A DNA stretch of 64,000 nt from Chryseobacterium flavum (GCF_003385595.1 NZ_QNUE01000002.1:347874-411873), one strand, 5' to 3'. Counted from the first letter of the stretch, positions 8,249-18,270 are shown. A program made the numbers and translations. The notes: generated by a model from the sequence alone, not told the origin.

Positions 8249-10444
8249 ATGTCAACCTTAAGATTCAAAGCGTTAGAAACCCTACCATTTAAGGACTTCA
8301 GAAGAGACAACTCAGTTGAGGTTCCTGCAAAACTTTCAGAATTATTCTGCAAAAATGTTTTCTCAGAAGAAACCATGAGAGAATATTTAACGAAAGAAGC
8401 ATTCAGCTCTATCATGGATGCCATTAAAAAAGGAACCAAAATACAGAGACATATAGCAGACCAGGTAGCTGTAGCTATGAAAGACTGGGCAATGAGCAAA
8501 GGAGTTACCCACTACACTCACTGGTTTCAGCCTTTAACAGGAACTACAGCAGAAAAGCATGATTCTTTCTTTACTCCGATAGAAGGAGGAAGAGCCATCG
8601 AAAGATTCAGCGGAAACATGCTGATCCAACAGGAGCCTGACGCATCTTCTTTCCCGAACGGAGGTATCAGAAATACGTTTGAAGCAAGAGGATATACTGC
8701 CTGGGATCCTACTTCTCCGGCTTTCATCATGGGAACCACCTTATGCATTCCGTCAATCTTCATTTCCTATACAGGAGAAACATTAGATTACAAAGCTCCT
8801 CTTTTAAGAGCCCTGAATGCTGTGGATGAAGCTGCCACCAGTGTAATGCAGTATTTTGACAAAAACGTTACAAAAGTAACTCCTACTTTAGGATGGGAAC
8901 AGGAATATTTCCTTGTGGATTCAGCATTATACCAGTCACGTCCTGACCTTGTATTAACAGGAAAGACTTTATTAGGGCATTCACCTGCCAAAGGACAACA
9001 GCTTGATGACCATTACTTTGGTTCTATTCCGACAAGAGTTATGAATTTCATGAAAGAGCTGGAAATTGAATGCATGAAATTGGGGATTCCTGCAACTACA
9101 AGACACAATGAGGTTGCACCCAATCAGTTTGAATTAGCTCCTATGTTTGAGGAAGTAAACGTTGCTGTAGATCACAATTCATTATTAATGGATATTATGG
9201 CAAGGGTTGCCCACAAACACCATTTCCACATTCTTTTCCACGAAAAACCATTTGCAGGAGTAAACGGAAGCGGTAAGCACAATAACTGGTCTTTAGCAAC
9301 AGATACAGGTGAAAACCTATTGAGCCCGGGAAAAAACCCAAAGAAAAACTTACAGTTCCTGACATTCTTTGTGAACACAATTAAAGCGGTTCATGAATAT
9401 GCTGATTTATTAAGAGCAAGTATTGCTTCTGCAAGCAATGATCACAGACTTGGTGCCAATGAGGCCCCTCCGGCAATTATCTCTGTATTCATCGGAAGTC
9501 AGCTGTTCAGCGTTCTGGAAGAGCTTGAAAAAGTAACCAACGGAAAATTATCACCGGAAGAAAAAACAGAATTAAAGTTAAATGTAGTAGGAAAAATTCC
9601 TGAAATCCTGTTAGACAATACTGACAGAAACAGAACTTCTCCTTTTGCATTTACAGGAAATAAATTCGAAATCAGAGCAGTAGGCTCGTCAGCAAACTGT
9701 GCAGAGTCTATGACTGTAATGAACACTATTGCAGCAAAACAATTAAATGATTTCAAGAAAGAAGTTGATGCTTTAATTGAATCTGGTCTTAAGAAAGATG
9801 AAGCTATTTTTAATATATTGAGAGAATACATCAAACAGTGTAAAAACATCATGTTTGAAGGAGATGGATATTCTGATGACTGGGCAAAAGAAGCTAAGAA
9901 AAGAGGATTAAATAACCTTAAAACAACTCCTGAAGCCTTAAAACAGGAAATGGATAAGAAATTCCTGGACCTTTATGAAGAGATGGGAATTTTCACCCAC
10001 AGAGAAGTTGAGGCAAGAAACGAGATCAAATTAGAAAAGTATTCTACTGTTATTGATATTGAAGCAAGAGTATTAAGTGATATCGCAAGAAACCACATCA
10101 TTCCTTCTGCATTAAATTACCAGAACAGATTAATTGAAAACGTAAAAGGTCTTAAAGAAATCTTTGGTGATAAAGAATTCAAATCTCTGGCAAAGGAACA
10201 GATGAGTTTAATTACAAGCATTTCCGAAAATGTTTCTAAAATCAAGCTTGGTGTTGAAGATTTAATCCAAGCCAGAGAAGCAGCAAAAAGCATATCAGAC
10301 AGCCAAAAACAGGCAGAAAGCTATTGTAACAAAGTAAAACCATTATTTGATCCGATCAGAGAAGCTTCTGATGCATTGGAAATGATGGTTGACGATGAGC
10401 TTTGGCCTATGACAAAATACAGAGAAATGTTGTTTACAAAATAA
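8249..10444 (+). CDS. glnN: Glutamine synthetase type III
   Basis: Makes glutamine from glutamate, ammonia and ATP in the cytoplasm. The 731-aa length is typical of the large GSIII class found in Bacteroidetes and cyanobacteria, much longer than GSI. Visible motifs include GWEQEYFLVD (metal-binding glutamates), RHNEVAPNQFELAP, NGSGKHNNWS and NRTSPFAFTGNKFEIRAVG, the conserved glutamate/ATP-site blocks, followed by a long helical C-terminal region specific to GSIII. The frame is open from a TTG at 8225, but that codon lies in the promoter box, so the ATG at 8249 is the start. A strong terminator follows. Confidence 0.95.
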   Translation: MSTLRFKALETLPFKDFRRDNSVEVPAKLSELFCKNVFSEETMREYLTKEAFSSIMDAIKKGTKIQRHIADQVAVAMKDWAMSKGVTHYTHWFQPLTGTTAEKHDSFFTPIEGGRAIERFSGNMLIQQEPDASSFPNGGIRNTFEARGYTAWDPTSPAFIMGTTLCIPSIFISYTGETLDYKAPLLRALNAVDEAATSVMQYFDKNVTKVTPTLGWEQEYFLVDSALYQSRPDLVLTGKTLLGHSPAKGQQLDDHYFGSIPTRVMNFMKELEIECMKLGIPATTRHNEVAPNQFELAPMFEEVNVAVDHNSLLMDIMARVAHKHHFHILFHEKPFAGVNGSGKHNNWSLATDTGENLLSPGKNPKKNLQFLTFFVNTIKAVHEYADLLRASIASASNDHRLGANEAPPAIISVFIGSQLFSVLEELEKVTNGKLSPEEKTELKLNVVGKIPEILLDNTDRNRTSPFAFTGNKFEIRAVGSSANCAESMTVMNTIAAKQLNDFKKEVDALIESGLKKDEAIFNILREYIKQCKNIMFEGDGYSDDWAKEAKKRGLNNLKTTPEALKQEMDKKFLDLYEEMGIFTHREVEARNEIKLEKYSTVIDIEARVLSDIARNHIIPSALNYQNRLIENVKGLKEIFGDKEFKSLAKEQMSLITSISENVSKIKLGVEDLIQAREAAKSISDSQKQAESYCNKVKPLFDPIREASDALEMMVDDELWPMTKYREMLFTK

Positions 10445-10469
10445 CATCTGTAAAGTTCCATATTAGTTT

Positions 10470-10495
10470 AAATTCCCCGGTTTCCCGGGGAATTT
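10470..10495 (+). terminator. Rho-independent terminator of glnN
   Basis: AAATTCCCCGG pairs with CCGGGGAATTT around TTTC, followed by T residues. Confidence 0.85.
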
Positions 10496-10594
10496 TTTGT
10501 ATTTCTTAACAATTTGGTAAAGTCATCCCTTACATCAGAAAACCTGATCTATAGAAGAAATTCGATATCGTTTGTTAAAGAATCTTAATAAAAA

Positions 10595-10631
10595 AAACCG
10601 CACACTCACCAAAAAATGGCGGTTGCGGTTT
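10595..10631. terminator. Hairpin in the glnN to NlpC/P60 intergenic region
   Basis: AAACCGCA pairs with TGCGGTTT across a 21-nt loop, with A-rich sequence before and T-rich sequence after it. It could act as a second, bidirectional terminator. Apart from this, the glnN terminator and the next promoter, the 338-bp gap shows nothing I can name. Confidence 0.4.
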
Positions 10632-10723
10632 ATTTTTCTTTAACATATGTAAATTATATGTTAAAATGTGTTAAAATAAGATCCTGACAATTATCATATC
10701 AGGGGTCTTTTATTCGGAATCTC

Positions 10724-10731
10724 TACTTTTG
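10724..10731 (+). promoter_or_regulatory. Promoter -7 element (TACTTTTG)
   Basis: Exact TAnnTTTG match, 51 nt before the NlpC/P60 gene start. Confidence 0.5.
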
Positions 10732-10782
10732 TAATGCTTTTGAAAATAAATATTCCTTTTTAACACGGATAATCAAATATAT

Positions 10783-11493
10783 ATGAAGAAAAGAGTTTTG
10801 TTTTATTTAGTTGCTTTAGTTACTACAGTTTCAATGCAATCGTGTGCTACAAATTATGTAGTTTCAAAACCAGCAACTTACGCTAAAGAATACAAAACAG
10901 ATGCCAAACTAGCTTCTATAGACAGCAAAAAAATTGAGCAGGATAAGCAGAGACTTATTGATTCCTTTCTTGCTGAAAAGACAGCCGCTCTAGCTAATGC
11001 AAAGAAAGCTATCAAGAATTCTGAGATTGCCAAGGCAGTAAAATACAACAAAACCATTGATGGTATCCTTGAAGAGGCAGAAACCTATCTTGGAACTCCA
11101 TACAGATACGGAGGTACAACAAGAAGAGGTATAGATTGTTCAGCTTTTGTTCTTTCAGTATTTGGAGCAGCTGCAGGTCTTACTTTACCCAGAGTAGCTG
11201 CATCACAGGCACAGGAAGGTGAAAGAATTGAAAAAGGAGACCTGCAAAAAGGAGATCTGATTTTCTTTTCTCACGGAAGGAGAATTTCTCATGTAGGCAT
11301 TGTAGAAAGTGTTTCTGAAGATGGTGAAGTAAAATTCATCCACGCAGCAACATCAAAAGGAGTAATGATTTCTTCACTTAATGATTCATATTGGGGTCCT
11401 AAGTACAGATTTGCAAAAAGAGTCATTAATGAAAACGGAGAAGCGTACAATAATTTAGCAGCTGTTACTCCTGCTACACCAGCAAATTTTTAA
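10783..11493 (+). CDS. NlpC/P60 (C40) peptidoglycan endopeptidase, lipoprotein
   Basis: A 236-aa lipoprotein with a signal peptide ending in the lipobox SMQSC (Cys21), so it should be membrane-anchored in the envelope. A charged linker leads to a C-terminal NlpC/P60 domain from about residue 95. Its catalytic triad is visible as Cys119 (GIDCSAF), His170 (ISHVGIV) and His187 (FIHAAT). Relatives such as MepS/Spr cut peptide cross-links between muropeptides during growth. It is a single-gene unit with its own promoter and terminator. Confidence 0.9.
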   Translation: MKKRVLFYLVALVTTVSMQSCATNYVVSKPATYAKEYKTDAKLASIDSKKIEQDKQRLIDSFLAEKTAALANAKKAIKNSEIAKAVKYNKTIDGILEEAETYLGTPYRYGGTTRRGIDCSAFVLSVFGAAAGLTLPRVAASQAQEGERIEKGDLQKGDLIFFSHGRRISHVGIVESVSEDGEVKFIHAATSKGVMISSLNDSYWGPKYRFAKRVINENGEAYNNLAAVTPATPANF

Positions 11494-11520
11494 TTTTATA
11501 AATAATTGATTTAAATAATG

Positions 11521-11542
11521 AAGCCATCAGATTTGATGGCTT
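11521..11542 (+). terminator. Terminator of the NlpC/P60 gene
   Basis: AAGCCATCA pairs with TGATGGCTT around GATT, followed by TTTTATTTT. Confidence 0.8.
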
Positions 11543-11597
11543 TTTTATTTTAAGCTGTTTCATATCAATGTATCCTTAATACAATATAGTATTAATA

Positions 11598-12179
11598 TCA
11601 GCTGTTCTTATCAATTTCGATATCCAGTTTATACAAGAGTCCATAAACTTCAGAAAGAGAAAACCTGGCCTTTTTAAGCCTGTTTGAAGCAGGGTCTATA
11701 GTATAATTGAATGAAGTTACAAAATTTGATTTTTCAAGGTTTGTATTATCAAAAACAGCACCGGATAAATCACAATGGCTGAAGACAGCCCCTGACAGAT
11801 CACATTCCGCAAAATCAACTTCGATAAGCCTGGAATCTCTAAAAACAGTTTTTTTAACAGAGGTCTGATAGAATACAGAATTGTTTAAGGAGCAACTGTC
11901 AAATGTAAAAGACAGTCCAAATTCATTACAATCATTAAACTGGAGACCAAACATTTTACACTCTTTGAAAAGAGTATCATGAAATGCAGTTTTAATTAAT
12001 TTTGCCATACTCATATTACAGCCTATAAACTCGCAATCCGTAAAGCTGAAACCAGACAATTCCGCATATTCAAAATTACAGTTTCTGAATGTACAGCTTT
12101 CATACTCCCCTTTTTCTAAGGGAAGCCGGATAAAGTTCATGCTTTCAAAATATTGATCTGAAATATAAGGGTCTTTCAT
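11598..12179 (-). CDS. Pentapeptide-repeat protein
   Basis: A 193-aa soluble protein with degenerate A(D/N)LxX-type pentapeptide repeats throughout, for example FRNCNFEYAELSGFSF and FAECDLSGAVFSHCDLSG. These fold as a right-handed quadrilateral beta-helix. No enzymatic residues are evident; some relatives act as DNA mimics or scaffolds. The frame opens at a TTG at 12212, but the ATG at 12179 fits better. It is the last gene of the minus-strand rod-shape cluster, 68 bp after rodA, so it may be cotranscribed with the elongasome genes. Role unknown. Confidence 0.75.
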   Translation of the reverse strand: MKDPYISDQYFESMNFIRLPLEKGEYESCTFRNCNFEYAELSGFSFTDCEFIGCNMSMAKLIKTAFHDTLFKECKMFGLQFNDCNEFGLSFTFDSCSLNNSVFYQTSVKKTVFRDSRLIEVDFAECDLSGAVFSHCDLSGAVFDNTNLEKSNFVTSFNYTIDPASNRLKKARFSLSEVYGLLYKLDIEIDKNS

Positions 12180-12247
12180 CAGGTAAGATTTATTAAATGA
12201 CAGCTCAATCAATCTTTTGCAAAGGAGGACGGTCTGACGGAAAACAG

Positions 12248-13477
12248 TTATACCAAACTGTTCTTATCAGAATAATTAAGTTTAAAGAAGATAAAAGTCA
12301 TCATAGAAAAGGCCAGCAATGAACTTCCTCCATAGCTAAAATAAGGCAGAGGGATACCTACTGTCGGGAACAGCCCCATAACCATCCCTAAATTGATCGA
12401 AAAGTGCATAAGCAATATAGAGGCAAAACAATAACCAAATACACGGTTAAAGGTGGATTTCTGTTGTTCTGCAAGATAATAGATCCGGCCTATATATACC
12501 ATATAGCACAGAATAAGAACAGCACTTCCTACAAACCCCCATTCTTCTCCTACTGTACAGAAGATATAATCCGTTTCCTGTTCCGGTACAAATTTACCCT
12601 GGGTAACAGATCCTTCGCGGTATCCTTTACCCAGAAGGCCTCCTGATCCAATAGCTGTTTTTGAATATAATAAATTATATCCTGAAGTATCTCTGAAAGC
12701 CTTTTCTCCTTTATAAAGAACTTCGATTCTTTCCCGCTGGTGTTTTGGAAGCTTCTCTAAAAGATAAGGAGATCCAAAAGCCAATCCACACAGCAAAAGG
12801 ATAGATCCCGCAATTCCGGAAATAGAAATTATATCCCAGGACATTCTATGATAATTCATAGCAATCAGTACTGCGGCAATCACAACAACAACAGCTGCAA
12901 CATATACAGGAGGAATAGCCAGTGAAACTAAAAACACTCCCGCAAAAATAAATCCAATTCCAAAGAGAAGACCACTAAGTCCTTCTCTATATAATGCAAT
13001 GAAAAATGCAATGAATACAAGCATGGACCCAACATCAGGAATAGCCAGCACAACAGCAGCAGGAATTCCAATGATAGCAAGGGCTGTCCATAAAGATTTT
13101 TTATTTTTAAGATTAAAATCAGGACCGGAAACATAATTGGCAAGCATTAAAGCTGTTCCTATTTTGGCAAACTCAACAGGCTGCATTGTAAAGCTCCCGA
13201 ACTTATACCAGTTCTTTTGCCCCAGAATTTCCTTCCCAAAAGGGAAAAGCCCTATCAGCAACAGTACACCACCTATATAGATGATCCCCGCCATATTTTC
13301 AAAAAACTTACTTCTTCCTACAAATATGACTAACCCTACAAAAAGAGAAATACAGAAAAAAAGCAGCTGTTTTTCTCCTAGCTTCTGATCTACACTGTAA
13401 ATATTTGCAATCGCGAAAATGCAAAGCAGGAAATACAGCCCAAGACCAAGTTTATCTATTCCTTCCGTCCATTTCAT
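12248..13477 (-). CDS. rodA: Rod-shape peptidoglycan polymerase RodA
   Basis: A SEDS-family glycosyltransferase of 409 aa that polymerises lipid II during side-wall growth, working with PBP2. The sequence is polytopic with about ten hydrophobic segments. It carries the SEDS signatures FGKEILGQKNWYKFGSFTMQPVEFAKIG (read here as GQKNWYKFG then PVEFAKIG) and the C-terminal GIPLPYFSYGGSSLLA. It overlaps the upstream pbp2 gene by 4 bp (ATGA), so the pair are translationally coupled. Confidence 0.93.
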   Translation of the reverse strand: MKWTEGIDKLGLGLYFLLCIFAIANIYSVDQKLGEKQLLFFCISLFVGLVIFVGRSKFFENMAGIIYIGGVLLLIGLFPFGKEILGQKNWYKFGSFTMQPVEFAKIGTALMLANYVSGPDFNLKNKKSLWTALAIIGIPAAVVLAIPDVGSMLVFIAFFIALYREGLSGLLFGIGFIFAGVFLVSLAIPPVYVAAVVVVIAAVLIAMNYHRMSWDIISISGIAGSILLLCGLAFGSPYLLEKLPKHQRERIEVLYKGEKAFRDTSGYNLLYSKTAIGSGGLLGKGYREGSVTQGKFVPEQETDYIFCTVGEEWGFVGSAVLILCYMVYIGRIYYLAEQQKSTFNRVFGYCFASILLMHFSINLGMVMGLFPTVGIPLPYFSYGGSSLLAFSMMTFIFFKLNYSDKNSLV

Positions 13478-15501
13478 CGCTTTGCAGGTTTAGTATTTTT
13501 AGTTTCCTCTTCTATCTTCTTCTTAAGCTTAGCTTTTTGCTGTTTTACAAATTCAAGGCTGTCCTGTATTCTTTTACGTTTAACGGAATCTGCCTTGGGG
13601 TCCACATATAATCCTTTGCGTTTCAGATCTGCAACCCATTGTCTTTTATATTCAGGCATAAAGCTTGCGCTGGTCATTTTTTTATAAAGATGTTCTCTCT
13701 TAAGATCCCCTGTAATATACTTTTCTGCAATTACTGTACACGCAGGACCAGCCCATGTTGCACCAAACCCCGCGTGCTCCATTACCGCCGCAACTACAAT
13801 TTTAGGTTTGTCTGCCGGAGCAATCAGCACAAAGATCGAGTTATCTTTTCCTTGAGGTACCTGTGCAGTACCTGTTTTAGCCAACTGGGTAAAATCATTG
13901 GATTTTAAACTCCTTGCAGTACCTCTGAGAACCACCGCCTCCATACCTTTCAGAACCGGATCAAAGTGCTTAGGATCTACAAGTGTCTTATGTTTTACTT
14001 TAAATCTGGGGTCCGGATTAGGCTTCCCATCAATGGATTTCACAATATGCGGAGTATAATACCATCCTCTGTTTGCAATAGCAGCAACATAGTTGGCAAT
14101 TTGTAAAGGAGTAATCATGATATCTCCTTGTCCCATTCCATTGAAAACCGCTCCGGTAGCTAAAGGATCCCAGTTTTTGAAATCTTTTTTACCACTGTAT
14201 TTATTTAAAGCTTTCTGTCTTTTTTCATAAAATTCACCACTTGGAATTCTTCCTTTTGCCCCTGAAGCAAGGTCATTATTTAAAAATTCGCCTACTCCAA
14301 AGCTGTTCATTATCTTTTTCCATTCATCCACTCCTCTGGAAGGATCCCCCGGATATTTATTCATGATAGCCAGATAAGCGTGTGAAAAATAACAGTTACT
14401 TGATACCTGAATAGACGGAATCAGAGGATCTGCTCCTCCATGTCCTTTAATCCTTAGCCCTTTATAGTAAAAACCTCCTCCACAAGGAAAGATTGTATTC
14501 TCATCCATTACTCCCATCTGCATTCCGGCAAGGGCAGTCAGCAATTTGAAAGTAGACCCCGGAGGGTAAGCAGCCTGAACAGACCGGTCAAAAGTAGGTT
14601 TGTTCTCATACAGCGTATCTTTTGAGAGCGCATACAGATTTTTGGACTTATTGGGACCGGTAAATAAATTAGGATCAATATCAGGACCTGAAGCCAATGT
14701 TAAAATCTCCCCGTTATTCGGATCAATGGCAACGATTGCTCCATGCTTATTAACAAGCATTTCTTCAGCCATTCGCTGGAGATCATAATCAATGGTTAAT
14801 GTAATATCCTTCCCGGTAACAACATCTTTATCCAGTGCACCGTTTTTATATGAACCTATATTCCGGAGCCTGATATCTTTCTGGATATATTTCATCCCTT
14901 TTATTCCCCGTAGTTCTTTCTCATAGGATTTCTCAACACCTTTCTTTCCGATAAAGTCTCCCGGTAAATAATAGGTTGAATCTTTTTTGATCTCTGCATC
15001 GTTTACTTCATTGGTATATCCAAGAAGGTTTCCGGAAGTTGATACTTCATATTGACGCTGAGGTCTTTGCACAATATTAAATGCAGGATATTTAAAAATA
15101 ATCTCCTGAACTCTTGCAATATCTTCCCTGCTGAGATCCTTCAGGAAAGTCATCGGGGTAAGCTTGGAATAATATTTTTCCTTTTTAATGGTATTGATTC
15201 TGTTAATAAAATCTCTTTTACTAATCTTCATCAGACTGCAAAAACCCAATGTGTCAAAATCCGGCTTCATGAGAGCCTGAGTAAATGAGATTTCATAAGC
15301 AGGCTGGTTTCCCACCATAATTTTTCCATTCCGGTCAAAAATGACTCCCCGCTGAGGAATTACATATTCTATTTTAATTGAAGTATTAGCGGCATTTAAC
15401 GCATAACGATCCGTAAACAATTGTAAATAAGCCAGCCTCGCCACAAAAATAAGGGCGATCACGACAAGAATTGAAAAAATTTTTAAATAACGTGTGTTCA
15501 A
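13474..15501 (-). CDS. mrdA: Penicillin-binding protein 2 (elongation transpeptidase)
   Basis: The class B transpeptidase of the elongasome, 675 aa, anchored by one N-terminal transmembrane helix (about 7-25). An N-terminal dimerisation/pedestal region is followed by the transpeptidase domain. Its active-site motifs are Ser316-x-x-Lys319 (PGSTFK), SSN at 367-369 and KTGT at 542-545. It cross-links glycan made by RodA, whose gene overlaps its 3' end. The C-terminal tail is lysine-rich. It overlaps mreD by 4 bp at its 5' end. Confidence 0.93.
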   Translation of the reverse strand: MNTRYLKIFSILVVIALIFVARLAYLQLFTDRYALNAANTSIKIEYVIPQRGVIFDRNGKIMVGNQPAYEISFTQALMKPDFDTLGFCSLMKISKRDFINRINTIKKEKYYSKLTPMTFLKDLSREDIARVQEIIFKYPAFNIVQRPQRQYEVSTSGNLLGYTNEVNDAEIKKDSTYYLPGDFIGKKGVEKSYEKELRGIKGMKYIQKDIRLRNIGSYKNGALDKDVVTGKDITLTIDYDLQRMAEEMLVNKHGAIVAIDPNNGEILTLASGPDIDPNLFTGPNKSKNLYALSKDTLYENKPTFDRSVQAAYPPGSTFKLLTALAGMQMGVMDENTIFPCGGGFYYKGLRIKGHGGADPLIPSIQVSSNCYFSHAYLAIMNKYPGDPSRGVDEWKKIMNSFGVGEFLNNDLASGAKGRIPSGEFYEKRQKALNKYSGKKDFKNWDPLATGAVFNGMGQGDIMITPLQIANYVAAIANRGWYYTPHIVKSIDGKPNPDPRFKVKHKTLVDPKHFDPVLKGMEAVVLRGTARSLKSNDFTQLAKTGTAQVPQGKDNSIFVLIAPADKPKIVVAAVMEHAGFGATWAGPACTVIAEKYITGDLKREHLYKKMTSASFMPEYKRQWVADLKRKGLYVDPKADSVKRKRIQDSLEFVKQQKAKLKKKIEEETKNTKPAKR

Positions 15502-16004
15502 ACTTTCTGTTTGATTTTAAATATTAATGCGTAAACAACTATAAAGATAAACGAAATTACACTCGTCACCAACACATTAAATAATATTTCAAAAAATCTG
15601 CTAAATTTAAAGAATTCAATATACTGAACCAAAAGCTGGTGCAGAAAAATACTTGAAAATAAAAATAGCAAAAACTGCGCCCATTGAAGGGACTGAAAAG
15701 AGAAAAAATCAGTAGACGTATCGGTAGACGTCCTGAATATAAGAGTCCTGAAGTAAGCAATCAATGTAGTAGCAAATGCATTGATCCCCCATGAATAATG
15801 GAACCCATCAATAGCCAGACCTATTAAAAAGCTTAATGCAAGAAATTGAAATTTATTTCTGAAAAAAGGATAAAACATAACAAAAACGGGATAAAGTACC
15901 GGAGTATATTTCCCGAAAAGTGTAATTCTGTTCAATACAAATATCTGTAAAGCAACAAGAAAGATCATAATCAATATGTCTGTAAATAAAGTTCTGCTAA
16001 TCAT
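15498..16004 (-). CDS. mreD: Rod-shape-determining protein MreD
   Basis: A 168-aa inner-membrane protein with about five hydrophobic segments. It belongs to the MreBCD complex that positions wall synthesis. Sequence conservation is low in this family, so the call leans on size, topology and its place between mreC and pbp2, overlapping both by a few bases. Confidence 0.85.
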   Translation of the reverse strand: MISRTLFTDILIMIFLVALQIFVLNRITLFGKYTPVLYPVFVMFYPFFRNKFQFLALSFLIGLAIDGFHYSWGINAFATTLIAYFRTLIFRTSTDTSTDFFSFQSLQWAQFLLFLFSSIFLHQLLVQYIEFFKFSRFFEILFNVLVTSVISFIFIVVYALIFKIKQKV

Positions 16005-16851
16005 TTTCCTTTTTTATTACAGCCTGCATAGTATCCTGAATCTTCTGCACTTCTGCTTTTTTAAGATTCTTTACTACGTACACTTTATTTAACGCACCCA
16101 TTTTTTCACTCAGTTCTACTGATATATCCCAAAAGCCGGTTTTATTGTCTACGGAATATCCTGCGATAGTTCCGATCATTACCCCTTTGGGAAAAATTGC
16201 AGATTTTCCGTCAGTTACAACGCTATCTCCTATTTTTAAAGCCACATATTTTGGAATATCGGCAAGATGCATTACCCGGGAATTATCTCCATTCCAAGTC
16301 AAGGTTCCAAAATATCCTGAATTTTTAAGTGCTGCATTAATTCTGATCTTGTTTACGCTCAGGACAGACTGTACCAATGCATAACTGTCGGTAGAATTAA
16401 TAACAATACCCGCAATACCTCTAGGTGCCATCACCCCCATTTGCGGGAACACACCATCTCTCCGGCCACGGTTGATAGTAAAATAATTATTTCTTCTATT
16501 GATACTGTTAAAGACTATTTCTCCATCTACAAAAGTATAGATCTGCCCTCCTCCTATGGTATCGTGAACTTTTCTGAAAACAGGATTCTTAGCTCCTTCT
16601 TTCCCATAAAGCTCAGTCATAAGGGCCTTATTCTGAGCAACAAGGTCTTCATTAATCTGTTTAAGCTTAAGATAGGAAACCCCCTCATCAATATAGCCCG
16701 ACACCCATGAATTCAAAGCAGCCGTCTGGCCAGCGATCCAGGATCTCTGCATGGCATTTCTGGAAAATATCAGAACCAAAGCAATAATTTGCAGGAATAT
16801 AAAGAAGACAAAAAGAGTGTTCTTCGAAAATAGTCTCAGCAAAAATCCCAT
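15997..16851 (-). CDS. mreC: Rod-shape-determining protein MreC
   Basis: A 284-aa periplasmic scaffold protein with one N-terminal membrane helix (about 11-30), a coiled-coil stretch (about 55-80, LKLKQINEDLVAQNKALM), and the two-barrel MreC domain with FTINRGRRDGVFPQMGVM and VVTDGKSAIFPKGVMIG motifs. It links MreB filaments to PBP2 and RodA. It overlaps mreD by 8 bp and lies 27 bp after mreB. Confidence 0.92.
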   Translation of the reverse strand: MGFLLRLFSKNTLFVFFIFLQIIALVLIFSRNAMQRSWIAGQTAALNSWVSGYIDEGVSYLKLKQINEDLVAQNKALMTELYGKEGAKNPVFRKVHDTIGGGQIYTFVDGEIVFNSINRRNNYFTINRGRRDGVFPQMGVMAPRGIAGIVINSTDSYALVQSVLSVNKIRINAALKNSGYFGTLTWNGDNSRVMHLADIPKYVALKIGDSVVTDGKSAIFPKGVMIGTIAGYSVDNKTGFWDISVELSEKMGALNKVYVVKNLKKAEVQKIQDTMQAVIKKEND

Positions 16852-16878
16852 TCAGATATATAGTCGTAAAAGTTAAAA

Positions 16879-17904
16879 TTATTTAATTAAGAAATTGAAT
16901 TTATCCATATTCTTAAGAGCAATCCCTGTTCCGCGAACAACAGCTCTCAACGGATCTTCAGCTACAAATACAGGTAATCCTGTTTTTTTATGAATTCTAT
17001 CCGCCAGGCCTCTCAATAGCGCTCCTCCACCTGCTAAGTAAATACCTGTTTTATAGATATCTGCTGCCAGTTCGGGAGGAGTAAGAGAAAGAGTTTCCAT
17101 AACTGCATCCTCAATTCTGATGATAGATTTGTCTAATGCACGGGCAATCTCTTTATATCCAACCATAATTTCTTTAGGTTTACCTGTAATCAGGTCTCTA
17201 CCCTGTACCGGAATATCTTCAATATCAACATCCAGATCTTCTACTGCAGAACCTACTTCAATTTTAATTCTTTCAGCAGTTCTTTCTCCGATGTACAGGT
17301 TATGGTGCGTTCTTAAGTAATATGCGATATCATTGGTGAATACATCTCCTGCAATTTTCACAGACTTATCGCAAACAATACCACCGAGAGCTACAACAGC
17401 AATCTCAGTTGTTCCCCCGCCTATATCGATAATCATATTTCCTTCGGGCTTCTGCACATCAATACCTACCCCTATTGCCGCAGCCATTGGCTCATAAATC
17501 AAACGTACTTCTTTTGCATTTACTTTCTGGGCAGAATCTCTTACAGCTCTTTTCTCAACTTCAGTAATGCCAGAAGGAATACAGATAACAATCCTTAGTG
17601 CAGGTTGAATAAATTTACCCTTGATCCCAGGAATTTTTTTGATAAATTCCTTAATCATATGTTCAGAAGCATGAAAGTCAGCAATAACCCCATCCTTCAG
17701 CGGACGGATTGTTTTGATATCCTCATGAGTCTTACCTTGCATATGCTTGGCCTGCTCTCCTACAGCAATCGGCTTACCCGATGAACGTTCAATTGCAACA
17801 ATTGAAGGCTGATCTATAACAATTTTATTATTATGGATGATAAGGGTATTAGCAGTTCCAAGGTCTATCGCAATTTCTTGCGTAAACATATCAAATAAAC
17901 TCAT
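16879..17904 (-). CDS. mreB: Rod-shape-determining protein MreB
   Basis: A bacterial actin, 341 aa, that polymerises under the membrane to organise side-wall growth. Actin-fold nucleotide motifs are clear: DLGTANTLI near the N-terminus, MIIDIGGGTTEIAVVALGG in the middle and YLAGGGALLRGL near the C-terminus. It is the first gene of the minus-strand mre cluster and carries the probable promoter. Length and motifs match the family closely. Confidence 0.96.
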   Translation of the reverse strand: MSLFDMFTQEIAIDLGTANTLIIHNNKIVIDQPSIVAIERSSGKPIAVGEQAKHMQGKTHEDIKTIRPLKDGVIADFHASEHMIKEFIKKIPGIKGKFIQPALRIVICIPSGITEVEKRAVRDSAQKVNAKEVRLIYEPMAAAIGVGIDVQKPEGNMIIDIGGGTTEIAVVALGGIVCDKSVKIAGDVFTNDIAYYLRTHHNLYIGERTAERIKIEVGSAVEDLDVDIEDIPVQGRDLITGKPKEIMVGYKEIARALDKSIIRIEDAVMETLSLTPPELAADIYKTGIYLAGGGALLRGLADRIHKKTGLPVFVAEDPLRAVVRGTGIALKNMDKFNFLIK

Positions 17905-17928
17905 ATTTTTCTTCTGATTTTAAGTTTA

Positions 17929-17936
17929 CAAAGATA
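17929..17936 (-). promoter_or_regulatory. Promoter -7 element of the mreB operon (TATCTTTG)
   Basis: Exact TAnnTTTG on the minus strand, 24 nt before the mreB ATG. Confidence 0.5.
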
Positions 17937-18270
17937 TAAATTTAACAATACTAAAGAAATTTCATAACAATATAATTTGGTTAAAATTTTATTAAAATTT
18001 ATAATTCTTTATTAACTTTTACTTTAGACATTTACAGACTTCCAATTAAACTAAAATTAACAGAATAAAGACAGGGATAAAAGACAGAATTCGTTTGATA
18101 AACAATATGCCGGAATTTCAACAACAAAGCTATCCTTAATACGAAGTCAGGCCCGCACTGAATTTTTGAAGACTCATTATTCTGAAACGCTCAGACCAAG
18201 CCAAAATTCCTATAGTTTTTTACGATAATTATCATATATACTATCAGAGGATGATTAATTAAAAAAAACG
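17937..18270. other. Divergent intergenic region between mreB and hemA
   Basis: AT-rich spacer between two divergent operons. Beyond the flanking promoter boxes I see only a 10-bp palindrome, GATAATTATC, at 18224-18233. No ORF, tRNA or terminator is evident. Confidence 0.5.

Noticed and set aside
18224..18233. GATAATTATC palindrome before hemA as a Fur-type box
   Set aside because: Only 10 bp match; a full Fur box needs a longer repeat, and such palindromes are common in AT-rich DNA.
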